This document shows positions 40,434 to 47,534 of a DNA stretch of 57,741 nt, in pieces. The stretch covers positions 1 to 57,741 of IMG/VR virus record IMGVR_UViG_3300007351_000481. One strand, given 5' to 3'. Every line of letters begins with the position of its first letter. Position 1 is the first letter of the stretch. The position numbers and the translations under genes are program-made. Source of the DNA: a virus. The notes under the pieces were generated by a model. It was given only the letters and a program-made list of their open reading frames with translations, made no database searches and was not told the DNA's origin.

Positions 40434-41459
40434 ATGGAACGTTTTGGAGGCAATTTCCACCAGTCGGACATCAAGCAATATCTCAAGTGCCCGCGGTCGT
40501 TTTATTACAACCGCGTCCTGGAACTGGACAAGGAAAAGGTTTCTCTAGGCAATCTGGCCGGCCGGGCCGGGCACCGGGCGGTCGAGTACGCTCACCGGGA
40601 AAAGGAATGGTCGCCCGACAAGCTCTTCCAGGTGTTCATCTCAGCCCTGGAGGCGGAAAAGGTCAAGGCCCTGGACAAAAGCCAGGAACTGCACGGGGCC
40701 GTGGACGTCGAGCGCTACCGGACCATGCTGGCTCTCTACGCCGGCAAGCCTTACAACCGCGAGGCCCAGGTCATGGCGGCCGAGTCGGCCTTTTACTCCG
40801 AGATCAAGCCGGCCAAGACCGTTTATTCCTTTGCCGGCCGTATCGACCAGTTGCTGTCCGTGCCGACCGAGACCCTGCGGACCGACTTCCCCCGGCTATT
40901 CAGCAACAGCGCCAAGTTCGCCGACCGCGTTCTGATCCACCGCGATCTGAAGTTCGGCCGCCGCAAGGAAACCAGCGCCTTTGAGCTGGCCCTCAACCCG
41001 CAGATCGACGTCTACGCCTTTGCCCTGAAGTACGGGGTTTTTTATCTGCCCGACCAGGCCGCGCCGGTGACCTTAGACCTGATCCCGGACCTGCACGCCA
41101 TCTATTACCTTGAAGACCTCATCCCCTACGAGTCCGACGCCGGGACTTACCTCAAGGACCCGGACACCGGCGGCCGGGTGCCCTGCGACCTGGTCCCCGA
41201 ACCGTGCCGGGTGGGCAAGACGGGCAAGGCCTGCGAAGGCAAGCGGGCCTGGTGCACCAAGCAAAAGCGCGGCGAGGGCATGTATTTCACCACGCGGCCG
41301 GCGGCCCGGCTCGAGGTCATCCCGCGTGAACTGATGAACGTCTGCGCCTCGATCCGTATGGGTCATTATCCGCGCCAACTCGGCGAACTGTGCTTCAGCT
41401 ACTGCCAGTTCCGGTCCACTTGCGAGGCCGAGGTCCTGGCCGGACTCGAAGCGGCGTAA
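40434..41459 (+). CDS. PD-(D/E)XK nuclease of Cas4/AddB-RecB type
   Basis: 341 residues, AAGGAGG site. N-terminal Cys in YLKCPRSFYYN, His in GRAGHRAVEYAH, Asp in FAGRIDQLL, DLK in HRDLKFG and Gln-x3-Tyr in PQIDVYAFAL form the RecB nuclease core. The C-terminal cysteines in CFSYCQFRSTC would complete an iron-sulphur cluster with the N-terminal Cys, as in Cas4 and AddB. It probably processes DNA ends together with the helicase pair downstream. Confidence 0.83.
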   Translation: MERFGGNFHQSDIKQYLKCPRSFYYNRVLELDKEKVSLGNLAGRAGHRAVEYAHREKEWSPDKLFQVFISALEAEKVKALDKSQELHGAVDVERYRTMLALYAGKPYNREAQVMAAESAFYSEIKPAKTVYSFAGRIDQLLSVPTETLRTDFPRLFSNSAKFADRVLIHRDLKFGRRKETSAFELALNPQIDVYAFALKYGVFYLPDQAAPVTLDLIPDLHAIYYLEDLIPYESDAGTYLKDPDTGGRVPCDLVPEPCRVGKTGKACEGKRAWCTKQKRGEGMYFTTRPAARLEVIPRELMNVCASIRMGHYPRQLGELCFSYCQFRSTCEAEVLAGLEAA

Positions 41460-41740
41460 TGTGGGGTCCGGGCAACGGGCACTACATGCCGGGCTGGTTG
41501 TTACGCATGGACCAGCCCCGGCCGGGAGAACGAGACATGATCGGTCAAGACCCCTGCTTCGATGACGCGATGAAGCCTTGCCCGCACCTGCTGGTCAAGA
41601 ACCATCAGTCGTTCTGCCTTTATGACGGCTTTCCCCGGCGCCGGACCAGCCTGGCCTGCCCGCTGCGGGACGGACAAAAACTTCAGGCGATGGAACCCGA
41701 AAAGGCTTCCAAACCTGACAATCAAGGAACACTTTTTTAA
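41459..41740 (+). CDS. small Cys-rich unknown protein
   Basis: 93 residues; TAATG overlap with the nuclease. Four Cys residues in the middle (PCFDD, PCPHLL, FCLYDG, ACPL) may bind a metal. No recognised family. The stop is two bases before CRISPR-like unit 6. Confidence 0.55.
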   Translation: MWGPGNGHYMPGWLLRMDQPRPGERDMIGQDPCFDDAMKPCPHLLVKNHQSFCLYDGFPRRRTSLACPLRDGQKLQAMEPEKASKPDNQGTLF

Positions 41741-41742
41741 TC

Positions 41743-41769
41743 GTTTCAATCCACGCCAATAAAGGCGAC
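41743..41769 (-). repeat. CRISPR-repeat-like unit 6
   Basis: GTTTCAATCCACGCC-AATAAA-GGCGAC, 27 bases, directly after the Cys-rich gene stop. Following bases GAAACCAGAGAATAACACAA resemble those after units 2 and 4. The next gene starts 56 bases downstream. Confidence 0.75.
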
Positions 41770-41825
41770 GAAACCAGAGAATAACACAAGCTTTTTAAAT
41801 CGACCGTTTAGAGGAGGGTTTGATC

Positions 41826-42656
41826 ATGGCCAAGAAAGGACTTGCCCCCGTAAAAACCGAAGCGGAGTGCCTGGCGGAAATCGACGCCGCCCCTGACCCC
41901 TTCGCCGAAACCGAAACCAAACCCGAGCCGGAATTTCAACCGCCGGCCGTCGAGACTCCCGGCCTGCCGGGCGGCCTCGAGGACATGGACAAAAGCGACA
42001 TCGTCATCCCGCGCCTGCGCGTCGTTCAACCCACGAGCAAGGAAGGCACGCCGGGCAAGCTGCGCCTGAACCTGACCGGCGACGAATTCGACCAGCTTAC
42101 GGTCGTATTTATCAAGGCGACCAAGGGCCGGGTGCTTTTTGACCGGGAAAATTTGGGCTCGCCGCCCCTGTGCGGGTCCCTGGACCGGGTCCGGCCGTCA
42201 AACTTTTTCGAGTCGCCCATCAGCGATCGGTGCGGCCAGTGCCCCATGGCCGGGTGGACCAAGGACAACGGCCGGAACGCCCCGCCCGAGTGCAACGAAA
42301 GTTATACCCTGCTCGGCCTGGACGTGGACAACCGCATTCCCTTCTTTTTCCAGACCAGGTCCACGGGCATCCGTCCGACCAAGCTGTTTCTTTCCGCCGT
42401 GTTTTTCCAGGCCAAGCGCCGCAACGCCGATCTGGTGGATTTCCAGGTCACTCTGAAGACTAAGGAAACCGTAGGCGAAAAGGGGAAGTTCTACGTGCCG
42501 GTCTTTGAAAAGCCGGTCTATCTCAAGGACCGGCCGTACCGTGAGGAAGCCGCGGCCTACGCCCGGGAAGAGGCCGGCTTCGAGCCGGAGGAATCTCAAT
42601 CCCTTGTTGATCAGGGCGCAAGCGCAGCCGCGCCCGGCAACTGCGGGCCGTTCTAA
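41826..42656 (+). CDS. early-region protein, possible ssDNA-binding or annealing factor
   Basis: 276 residues, GAGGAGGG site. The first ~45 residues are acidic and disordered. A folded core contains DIVIPRLRVVQPTS, TVVFIKATKGRVLFD, a Cys set (CGQCPMAGW, PPEC) and FQTRSTGIRPTKLF. I do not recognise a named family. Its position between a Cas4/AddB-like nuclease and a RecD2-like helicase suggests a role in recombination. Confidence 0.6.
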   Translation: MAKKGLAPVKTEAECLAEIDAAPDPFAETETKPEPEFQPPAVETPGLPGGLEDMDKSDIVIPRLRVVQPTSKEGTPGKLRLNLTGDEFDQLTVVFIKATKGRVLFDRENLGSPPLCGSLDRVRPSNFFESPISDRCGQCPMAGWTKDNGRNAPPECNESYTLLGLDVDNRIPFFFQTRSTGIRPTKLFLSAVFFQAKRRNADLVDFQVTLKTKETVGEKGKFYVPVFEKPVYLKDRPYREEAAAYAREEAGFEPEESQSLVDQGASAAAPGNCGPF

Positions 42657-42676
42657 AAGCCGGGCGGTCAGGGGAG

Positions 42677-42703
42677 GTTTCAACCCGCGCCTCGGGAGGC
42701 GAC
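42677..42703 (-). repeat. CRISPR-repeat-like unit 7
   Basis: GTTTCAACCCGCGCC-TCGGGA-GGCGAC, 27 bases, the GCGCCTC/GAGGCG stem is partly compensated relative to unit 4. The 45 bases downstream also match unit 4. It sits 20 bases after the previous stop. Confidence 0.7.
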
Positions 42704-42748
42704 GGAAATCAGTAAAGCACAAATACTGGTTCCGTGTGAAGAGGTTTT

Positions 42749-43630
42749 ATGGAGTCCTTACAAGGCCGTTTCAGCGAATTTCTGTACCAGTCCGGCGACG
42801 CCTGGGGCGTGGGCGTGCTCGAGGACGACCAGGGCGACCGGCACAAGATCGTCGGCCACATCCTGGCCTCGCCCGGCGACGAAATACGGGTCGAGGGCGA
42901 ATTCATCGAGCACCCCCGGTTCGGCCGCCAGTTCAAGATCAGGCATTTTCATCTCGGCCAGGCCCGGGGCCAGGCCGGCGTGATGCGCTATCTCGAACGC
43001 CTGCCCAACGTCGGCCCGGTCCGGGCGGCGTGTTTATACCGGGAGTTTGGCGAGCAAATCTTTGAAGTCCTTGAGAATGACCCTCAGAGCCTTTGCCGGA
43101 CCCCGGGCATCACCGGCCGCATGGTCGAAGACATCCGAGCGGCTTACCTGGCCGAGAAAAACCAGCGCGATCTGATCGTCTTTTTAAAACAATTCGACCT
43201 GACCGACGGCAAGATCGCCAAGATTCTGGCCGCCTACGGTCCGGACCTGACCAGGGTCCTAAAGGAAGAACCCTACCGCATGATCGCGGACATTGACGGC
43301 TTTGGCTTCAAGACCGTGGATCAGATCGCTCAGGCCTCGGGCGTGGCCAAGGACAGCCCGGCGCGGATCGCCGCCGGCCTGCTGTGGACCCTGCAAGGCG
43401 CCCAGGACGAAGGCCACACCTATCTGCCGCGGGACGTGGTCTTGTCCCTGGCCTGCAAGGCCTTGCGGGTCCCAGCGGCCAAAATCGTCGATGCCCTGAA
43501 AAATCTGGAAAAGTCCAAAACCCTGGTCGTCGAGGCCGGCGGCGTGTTTTTGCCACATTTATTCAAGGCCGAGACGGCCGCGGCTCACGGGCTGGCCGCC
43601 CTGGTCCAGAACGCGGAGGCGCGGCCATGA
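42749..43630 (+). CDS. RecD2-like helicase, N-terminal subunit
   Basis: 293 residues. It begins with an OB-like domain (GVLEDDQGDRHKIVGHILAS) followed by helix-hairpin-helix regions (YLERLPNVGPVRAACLYREF, MIADIDGFGFKTVDQIA) and a winged domain. These are the N-terminal parts of RecD2/YrrC helicases. The ATP-binding part is in the next gene, which starts in an ATGA overlap. Confidence 0.83.
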   Translation: MESLQGRFSEFLYQSGDAWGVGVLEDDQGDRHKIVGHILASPGDEIRVEGEFIEHPRFGRQFKIRHFHLGQARGQAGVMRYLERLPNVGPVRAACLYREFGEQIFEVLENDPQSLCRTPGITGRMVEDIRAAYLAEKNQRDLIVFLKQFDLTDGKIAKILAAYGPDLTRVLKEEPYRMIADIDGFGFKTVDQIAQASGVAKDSPARIAAGLLWTLQGAQDEGHTYLPRDVVLSLACKALRVPAAKIVDALKNLEKSKTLVVEAGGVFLPHLFKAETAAAHGLAALVQNAEARP

Positions 43631-44853
43631 ACGTTCTCAACGGATTGGACAAAGACCAGCAGCGGGCCTTGAGCCTGGCCCTCGAGCAGAAGGTGCTCGT
43701 CCTGACCGGGGGCCCGGGCACGGGCAAGACCTTCACCGTCAACCACATCCTGGCCGCGGCCGGCTTTGAACCTCATGACGTGGCCCTGGCCGCGCCCACG
43801 GGCAAGGCGGCCCGGCGCATGTCCGAAACTTGCTTCGGCCGGCAGGCCTCGACCATTCACCGGCTGCTGGAATATTCCCGCACCTTGCGGGACTTTCAGC
43901 GCAACCAGCGCTTTCCCTTGGATCAAAAACTGATCATCATCGACGAGGCCTCGATGATTGACGCGCCGCTCCTGGCCGGCCTGCTGGCGGCCGTCCGGCC
44001 CGAGGCCCGGCTGATCCTTGTCGGCGATAAAGATCAGCTGCCCTCGGTCGGCCCGGGCAACGTCTTCCGGGACCTGATCGCCAGCCGCTGCCTGCCCGTG
44101 GCCGAACTGACCCAGATACACCGCCAGAGCGAGCATTCCTGGATTCCGGTCAACGCCCGGCGGATCAATGCCGGCCAAGCCTTGGTCCAGGACCCGGCCA
44201 GCGAAGACTTCTTTGTCGAGTTTTGCGACACGGCCGAGGAGGCCAGGGCCGCGGTCATCCGCCTGGCCGTCGAAACCATCCCGCAAAAATTCGGACTGAG
44301 CCCGGCCGACGTGCAACTGCTCTGCCCGCAGAAAAAGGGGCCGCTGGGGGTCTTCGAGCTCAATGATGAGCTCCAGAGCCTGCTCAACCCGCCGGCGCCG
44401 GGCCAGGAGGCCTTCAAGGGCTTCCGGGCCAACGACAAGGTCATTCATTTGCGGAACAACTACGAGCTCGAGGTCATGAACGGCGAAACCGGGACCGTGG
44501 CCGCCATCGCGGCGAAAAACGGCGGCGCCAAGGCGGTCCGGGTGGACTACGGCGACCGGGTCGTGGATTACCAGGGCGAGGACCTGGACGACCTGGGCCT
44601 GGCCTACGCCCTGACCGTGCACAAGTCTCAGGGGAGTGAATGGCCGGCCGTGATCGTGCCGGTGCATTCCCACAACGCCTTCATGCTCGACCGCAACCTT
44701 TTTTACACGGCCGTGACCAGGGGTAAGCGCCTGGTTTGGGTCGTGGCCAACCAGCGTGGCCTCGAACGGGCCATCAAGAACAACGCGGCCCAAAGGAGAT
44801 ACACCTCATTGGCTCTGAGGTTGAAACAAACCCTGGGAAAAGAGGCGGCGTGA
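43627..44853 (+). CDS. RecD2-like helicase, motor subunit
   Basis: 408 residues. SF1B motifs: Walker A in VLTGGPGTGKTFTVN, APTGKAARRMSE (Ia), IIIDEASMID (II), LVGDKDQLPSVGPG (III), ALTVHKSQGSEWPAVIVP (V) and FYTAVTRGKRLVWVV (VI). It lacks the N-terminal domains, which the preceding gene supplies. I infer a two-polypeptide 5'-3' helicase. Confidence 0.9.
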   Translation: MNVLNGLDKDQQRALSLALEQKVLVLTGGPGTGKTFTVNHILAAAGFEPHDVALAAPTGKAARRMSETCFGRQASTIHRLLEYSRTLRDFQRNQRFPLDQKLIIIDEASMIDAPLLAGLLAAVRPEARLILVGDKDQLPSVGPGNVFRDLIASRCLPVAELTQIHRQSEHSWIPVNARRINAGQALVQDPASEDFFVEFCDTAEEARAAVIRLAVETIPQKFGLSPADVQLLCPQKKGPLGVFELNDELQSLLNPPAPGQEAFKGFRANDKVIHLRNNYELEVMNGETGTVAAIAAKNGGAKAVRVDYGDRVVDYQGEDLDDLGLAYALTVHKSQGSEWPAVIVPVHSHNAFMLDRNLFYTAVTRGKRLVWVVANQRGLERAIKNNAAQRRYTSLALRLKQTLGKEAA

Positions 44854-44876
44854 AAATTTTAAACCCAATTAAGCAC

Positions 44877-44905
44877 TTGACATTGAGCAGAAAAGCGGAT
44901 ATGCT
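44877..44905 (+). promoter_or_regulatory. leader promoter A
   Basis: TTGACA (44877-44882), 17 bases, TATGCT (44900-44905). The same segment recurs as promoter B at 45323. A start near 44912 would give a ~140-base RNA ending at terminator A. Confidence 0.72.
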
Positions 44906-44911
44906 CGATCT

Positions 44912-45053
44912 TGGTAAAACTCAAAGATCGAGAGGCCGCTCGTTAAATGGCTGTTTTTGTTTCACGTGCAACCGCAACCTTCGCGGAGAGTCCCCTGGTC
45001 GCGAGGCCAGGGGGGGTCTGTCTTTGGGCCCTACCAGCTCTCCGCGTTTTTTT
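44912..45053 (+). ncRNA. structured leader RNA A, terminated before the first BRO-N gene
   Basis: Predicted RNA from promoter A to the T-run at 45047-45053. It contains GTTTCACGTGCAACCGCAAC and a terminal structure of a 9-bp stem (CGCGGAGAG with CTCTCCGCG) enclosing CCCCTGG/CCAGGGG. Copy B has the same layout. It may be an attenuator for the gene downstream or a free small RNA. Confidence 0.6.
44982..45053 (+). terminator. terminator A
   Basis: Stem CGCGGAGAG (44982-44990) and CTCTCCGCG (45038-45046), then seven T. An inner CCCCTGG/CCAGGGG hairpin is present. The ribosome site and ATG of the truncated BRO gene follow 30 bases later. Confidence 0.8.
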
Positions 45054-45322
45054 GTCCCCACGGGAACGAAAGGAGAACGACCATGGTAGAAATCAAAGAC
45101 AAACACCAACTCCTTCCTCTTGAATTTTATTACCAAGACAAGCCTATCCGGGTCGTCCGGAACAACCAGGGCGACATCTGGTTCATCGCCAAGGACGTTT
45201 GCGATGTCCTAGGAATCGAACACCATCATCACGCCCTTGCAAATCTCGACGAAGACGAAAAAGGGGGTGGAGTAAAACTTAACTCCCTTGGTGGTCCTCA
45301 GAGCTTTGCCACCATCGATGCG

Positions 45323-45351
45323 TTGACATTGAGCAGAAAAGCGGATATACT
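45323..45351 (+). promoter_or_regulatory. leader promoter B
   Basis: TTGACA (45323-45328), 17 bases, TATACT (45346-45351), a better -10 than copy A. It drives the leader of the intact antirepressor gene. Confidence 0.75.
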
Positions 45352-45357
45352 CGATCC

Positions 45358-45499
45358 TGACAAACAACAAGGACCGAGAGGCCGCTCGTTAAATGGCTGT
45401 TTTTGTTTCACGTGCAACCGCAACCTTCGCGGAGAGTCCCCTGGTCGCGAGGCCAGGGGGGACCTGTTCTTGGGTTCTGTCAACTCTCCGCGTTTTTTT
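45358..45499 (+). ncRNA. structured leader RNA B, terminated before the intact antirepressor gene
   Basis: Copy of leader A. The 5' part differs most (about ten scattered changes), whereas the block from AGAGGCCGCTCGTTAAATGG through the inner hairpin is nearly identical. Changes in the terminator loop leave the 9-bp stem intact, suggesting the stem is under selection. Confidence 0.6.
45428..45499 (+). terminator. terminator B
   Basis: Stem CGCGGAGAG (45428-45436) and CTCTCCGCG (45484-45492), then seven T. It lies 30 bases before the antirepressor ATG, as in copy A. Confidence 0.8.
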
Positions 45500-45528
45500 G
45501 TCCCCGAAGGGGCCAAAGGAGACCGACC

Positions 45529-46503
45529 ATGACAGAAAACAAGAACAAAAACCTTCCAACCCTTAATTTCTGCTACCAGAATCAAACCGTTCGAGTGGTC
45601 CAAGACTCAAGCGGTGAAGTCTGGTTTGTGGCCAAGGATGTTTGCGACGTACTAAAAATCAGTGACCACCACCAAGCCATTAGCCAACTAGACGAGGATG
45701 AAAGGGGTAGGTGTTTTATACCCACCCCTGGCGGCCATCAAAATTTATCAGCCATTTCCGAATGCGGCCTCTACACGCTCATTCTTCGTTCTAACAAGCC
45801 GGAAGCAAAGGGATTTCGGCGTTGGGTGACCCATGAGGTTTTGTCGGCCTTGAGGCGGACTGGCGGGTACGCCGGCGGTTTTTACCGGTCTACTCCGGAT
45901 ACCGTGAACCCGTTCGGGCCGACCCCTTCCTCGACTCAATCTTCTTCAACCTCAAAGGCTGGGCCAGAGCCGGAGCCGATCCCGCCGGGGATGAGGCGGT
46001 GTTCGACCTGCCGCCGGGTTTTGCCCGTCTCCGAGTTTCGGCCGGACAGGACGCGGCCCAAAACGCCCTGGGCCAGGGCCTGTCGTGACTGCGTTCGCGT
46101 TTACAACAAGAACCGGAATGCCCAGATCAAGCTGGCGGCGTCTTTCGTGCGGGAACTTCCCCCGCCTCCACCCGGGTCGGACCCCGTCCTGTTGGATGCG
46201 GTGAAGAAAAGCAACTACCTGCGGCACCATCTGATCCGGGACATGGCTTACCCGGACAAGTTTTCCCAAATATCCGATTTGCGTCGGGAGGTGGTGGCGG
46301 CCGGGCTGCAGAAGTACGGCGACGAGTCCATGAAGCGGGAGCTTTTGGTCGAGGAATGCCTGCTCATGCTCAACTACGTGGCCTTGCGAGCGCGGGAAGT
46401 CTACGAGGAATTTCTCGAGTTACACCGGGAGGCCCTGGACGGCCGGCGGATGAGGGCTAAGTTAAGCGACATGATTAAGAATTCAACGCAACCACTGAAT
46501 TAA
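45529..46503 (+). CDS. BRO-N antirepressor with C-terminal zinc-ribbon domain
   Basis: 324 residues from ATG 45529, AAAGGAG site. The BRO-N fold covers residues ~10-110 (VRVVQDSSGEVWFVAKDVCD, FRRWVTHEVLSALRRTGGY). A Pro/Ser linker is followed by RRCSTCRRVLPVSEF and RACRDCVRVYNKN (a zinc-ribbon-like pair), then a helical C-terminus. BRO-N proteins are phage antirepressors or early regulators. Expression probably depends on read-through of terminator B. Confidence 0.8.
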   Translation: MTENKNKNLPTLNFCYQNQTVRVVQDSSGEVWFVAKDVCDVLKISDHHQAISQLDEDERGRCFIPTPGGHQNLSAISECGLYTLILRSNKPEAKGFRRWVTHEVLSALRRTGGYAGGFYRSTPDTVNPFGPTPSSTQSSSTSKAGPEPEPIPPGMRRCSTCRRVLPVSEFRPDRTRPKTPWARACRDCVRVYNKNRNAQIKLAASFVRELPPPPPGSDPVLLDAVKKSNYLRHHLIRDMAYPDKFSQISDLRREVVAAGLQKYGDESMKRELLVEECLLMLNYVALRAREVYEEFLELHREALDGRRMRAKLSDMIKNSTQPLN

Positions 46504-46515
46504 CAGGGGTGATTT

Positions 46516-46731
46516 ATGGTGTACTCCTGCGCGATAACCGTGGCGGAAGTCCAGACTTTCACCGACCTGAACCCTTACGAGGCGAGCGACCTGGCCAGGC
46601 TGCTCAACCGCCTGGCTTCGCGGCATGGGCGGAGCGGCCTGGCTTTGATGCTTAGGAACCTGGCCGCGGTGGCCGACGTCAAATTCGAGGAAACCGACGA
46701 GGCCGGGCCGGAGTCCCGGGAAGCGGCGTAG
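46516..46731 (+). CDS. small unknown helical protein
   Basis: 71 residues after a GGGGTGA site. Helical (ASDLARLLNRLASRHGRSGL, ALMLRNLAAV) with no recognised domain. It stops two bases before the next GTG start, in the early operon. Confidence 0.5.
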   Translation: MVYSCAITVAEVQTFTDLNPYEASDLARLLNRLASRHGRSGLALMLRNLAAVADVKFEETDEAGPESREAA

Positions 46732-46732
46732 C

Positions 46733-47206
46733 GTGGACCTGATTGAATGCCGGCGTTATCACGCCAGGCTGACGCAACAAGCCTGCCTGGATTACCGGGC
46801 GAGCCACCCGGACGCCTGCGTGGGATGCGAGGGAGGAACAAAAAGCCTCACCGCGGTCAAGAAAAGGGAGGGCGACTTGGGAGCAAAAAAAGAAACCAAA
46901 TGTTTGAAGTGCGGCGAAATCAAGCCCAATCACAGACGCGGTCGCTGCGTGAACTGCTACCAGAAAGCCAGAAGGGCCGGCGAATTTACGCCCCGACCGC
47001 GCCGACTGGACAAGCCCGGCCACAAAGACGAGCCTTTGAACCGACCGCGCCGGCTGGCCGGACTGGACGTACACCTGGTGTTCACCCCAAAAGACGCCGA
47101 CCTTTTCGGTCGGCTGAAGGCCTTGGCTGAACGCGAACGTCGGAGCCTCGAGCAACAAGTTTTTTGGTTCCTGGACAGGCAATTGCCTGCCGAAATGCAA
47201 CAATGA
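46733..47206 (+). CDS. Cys-rich protein with ribbon-helix-helix-like C-terminus
   Basis: 157 residues, GTG start. It has two Cys sets (residues ~6-33; CLKCGEIKPNHRRGRCVNC at ~58-76), so probably one or two zinc sites, then a basic region. The end (DVHLVFTPKDADLFGRLKAL, AERERRSLEQQVFWFL) looks like an Arc/MetJ-type RHH domain. Probably a DNA-binding regulator; target unknown. Confidence 0.6.
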   Translation: MDLIECRRYHARLTQQACLDYRASHPDACVGCEGGTKSLTAVKKREGDLGAKKETKCLKCGEIKPNHRRGRCVNCYQKARRAGEFTPRPRRLDKPGHKDEPLNRPRRLAGLDVHLVFTPKDADLFGRLKALAERERRSLEQQVFWFLDRQLPAEMQQ

Positions 47207-47534
47207 GCACGCTTTCAAAGCCGATTTCGTTGCCCGAGTTTTGAGTCGGGTCAACGGCGGACCTGGGGTGACAACTACCGCTTTTGACCCCTCGCCCCCG
47301 GATCGGCCGGGGGAGTGAGTTTCCACCACAAAGACACAAAGGACACAGGGATTAATATTTTTGTCTTTCCCCGTGCTCTCTATGTCTCGGTGGCGAGTTA
47401 ATCAATTCCGGCGCGCCCGGCTCCGAGGCGCTCAATATCGGGCCATGACGACCTCCTTGCTGCCCGGCCGCCCCGACGGGAAAAGTAGCGTCGCGCCTTC
47501 CACGCGACTGCCAACGGGGCTTGAATAGCAATTC
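47207..47534. other. intergenic region with a hairpin and an imperfect palindrome
   Basis: No gene seen. A CCCCCGG/CCGGGGG hairpin lies at 47295-47313. An imperfect inverted repeat spans 47323-47393, with a CCACCACAAAGACACAAAGG left arm and a right arm ending TCTCGGTGG. CACAAAGACACAAAG-type palindromes are dispersed repeats in many bacterial genomes, so this may be a host-derived element. A GTCGCG/CGCGAC dyad occurs near 47493. Confidence 0.55.

Larger units (their letters stand above)
45083..45532 (+). pseudogene. truncated BRO-N antirepressor copy
   Basis: ATG at 45083 with AAGGAG. The first ~83 residues are the BRO-N domain (PIRVVRNNQGDIWFIAKDVC, VLGIEHHHHALANLDEDEK). The frame then runs into the second leader copy (from about 45320) and is no longer BRO-like, continuing meaninglessly to 45532. 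So this is a duplicate cut off by the second cassette. A short BRO-N protein might still be made. Confidence 0.75.

Noticed and set aside
40434-41459. A true Cas4 with a phage CRISPR adaptation module
   Set aside because: No Cas1 or Cas2 is present, and the protein is longer than Cas4, so a recombination nuclease is more likely.
43585-44793. 402-residue frame antisense to the helicase motor gene
   Set aside because: Same reason: the sense frame holds all SF1 motifs, and the antisense protein has shadow composition.
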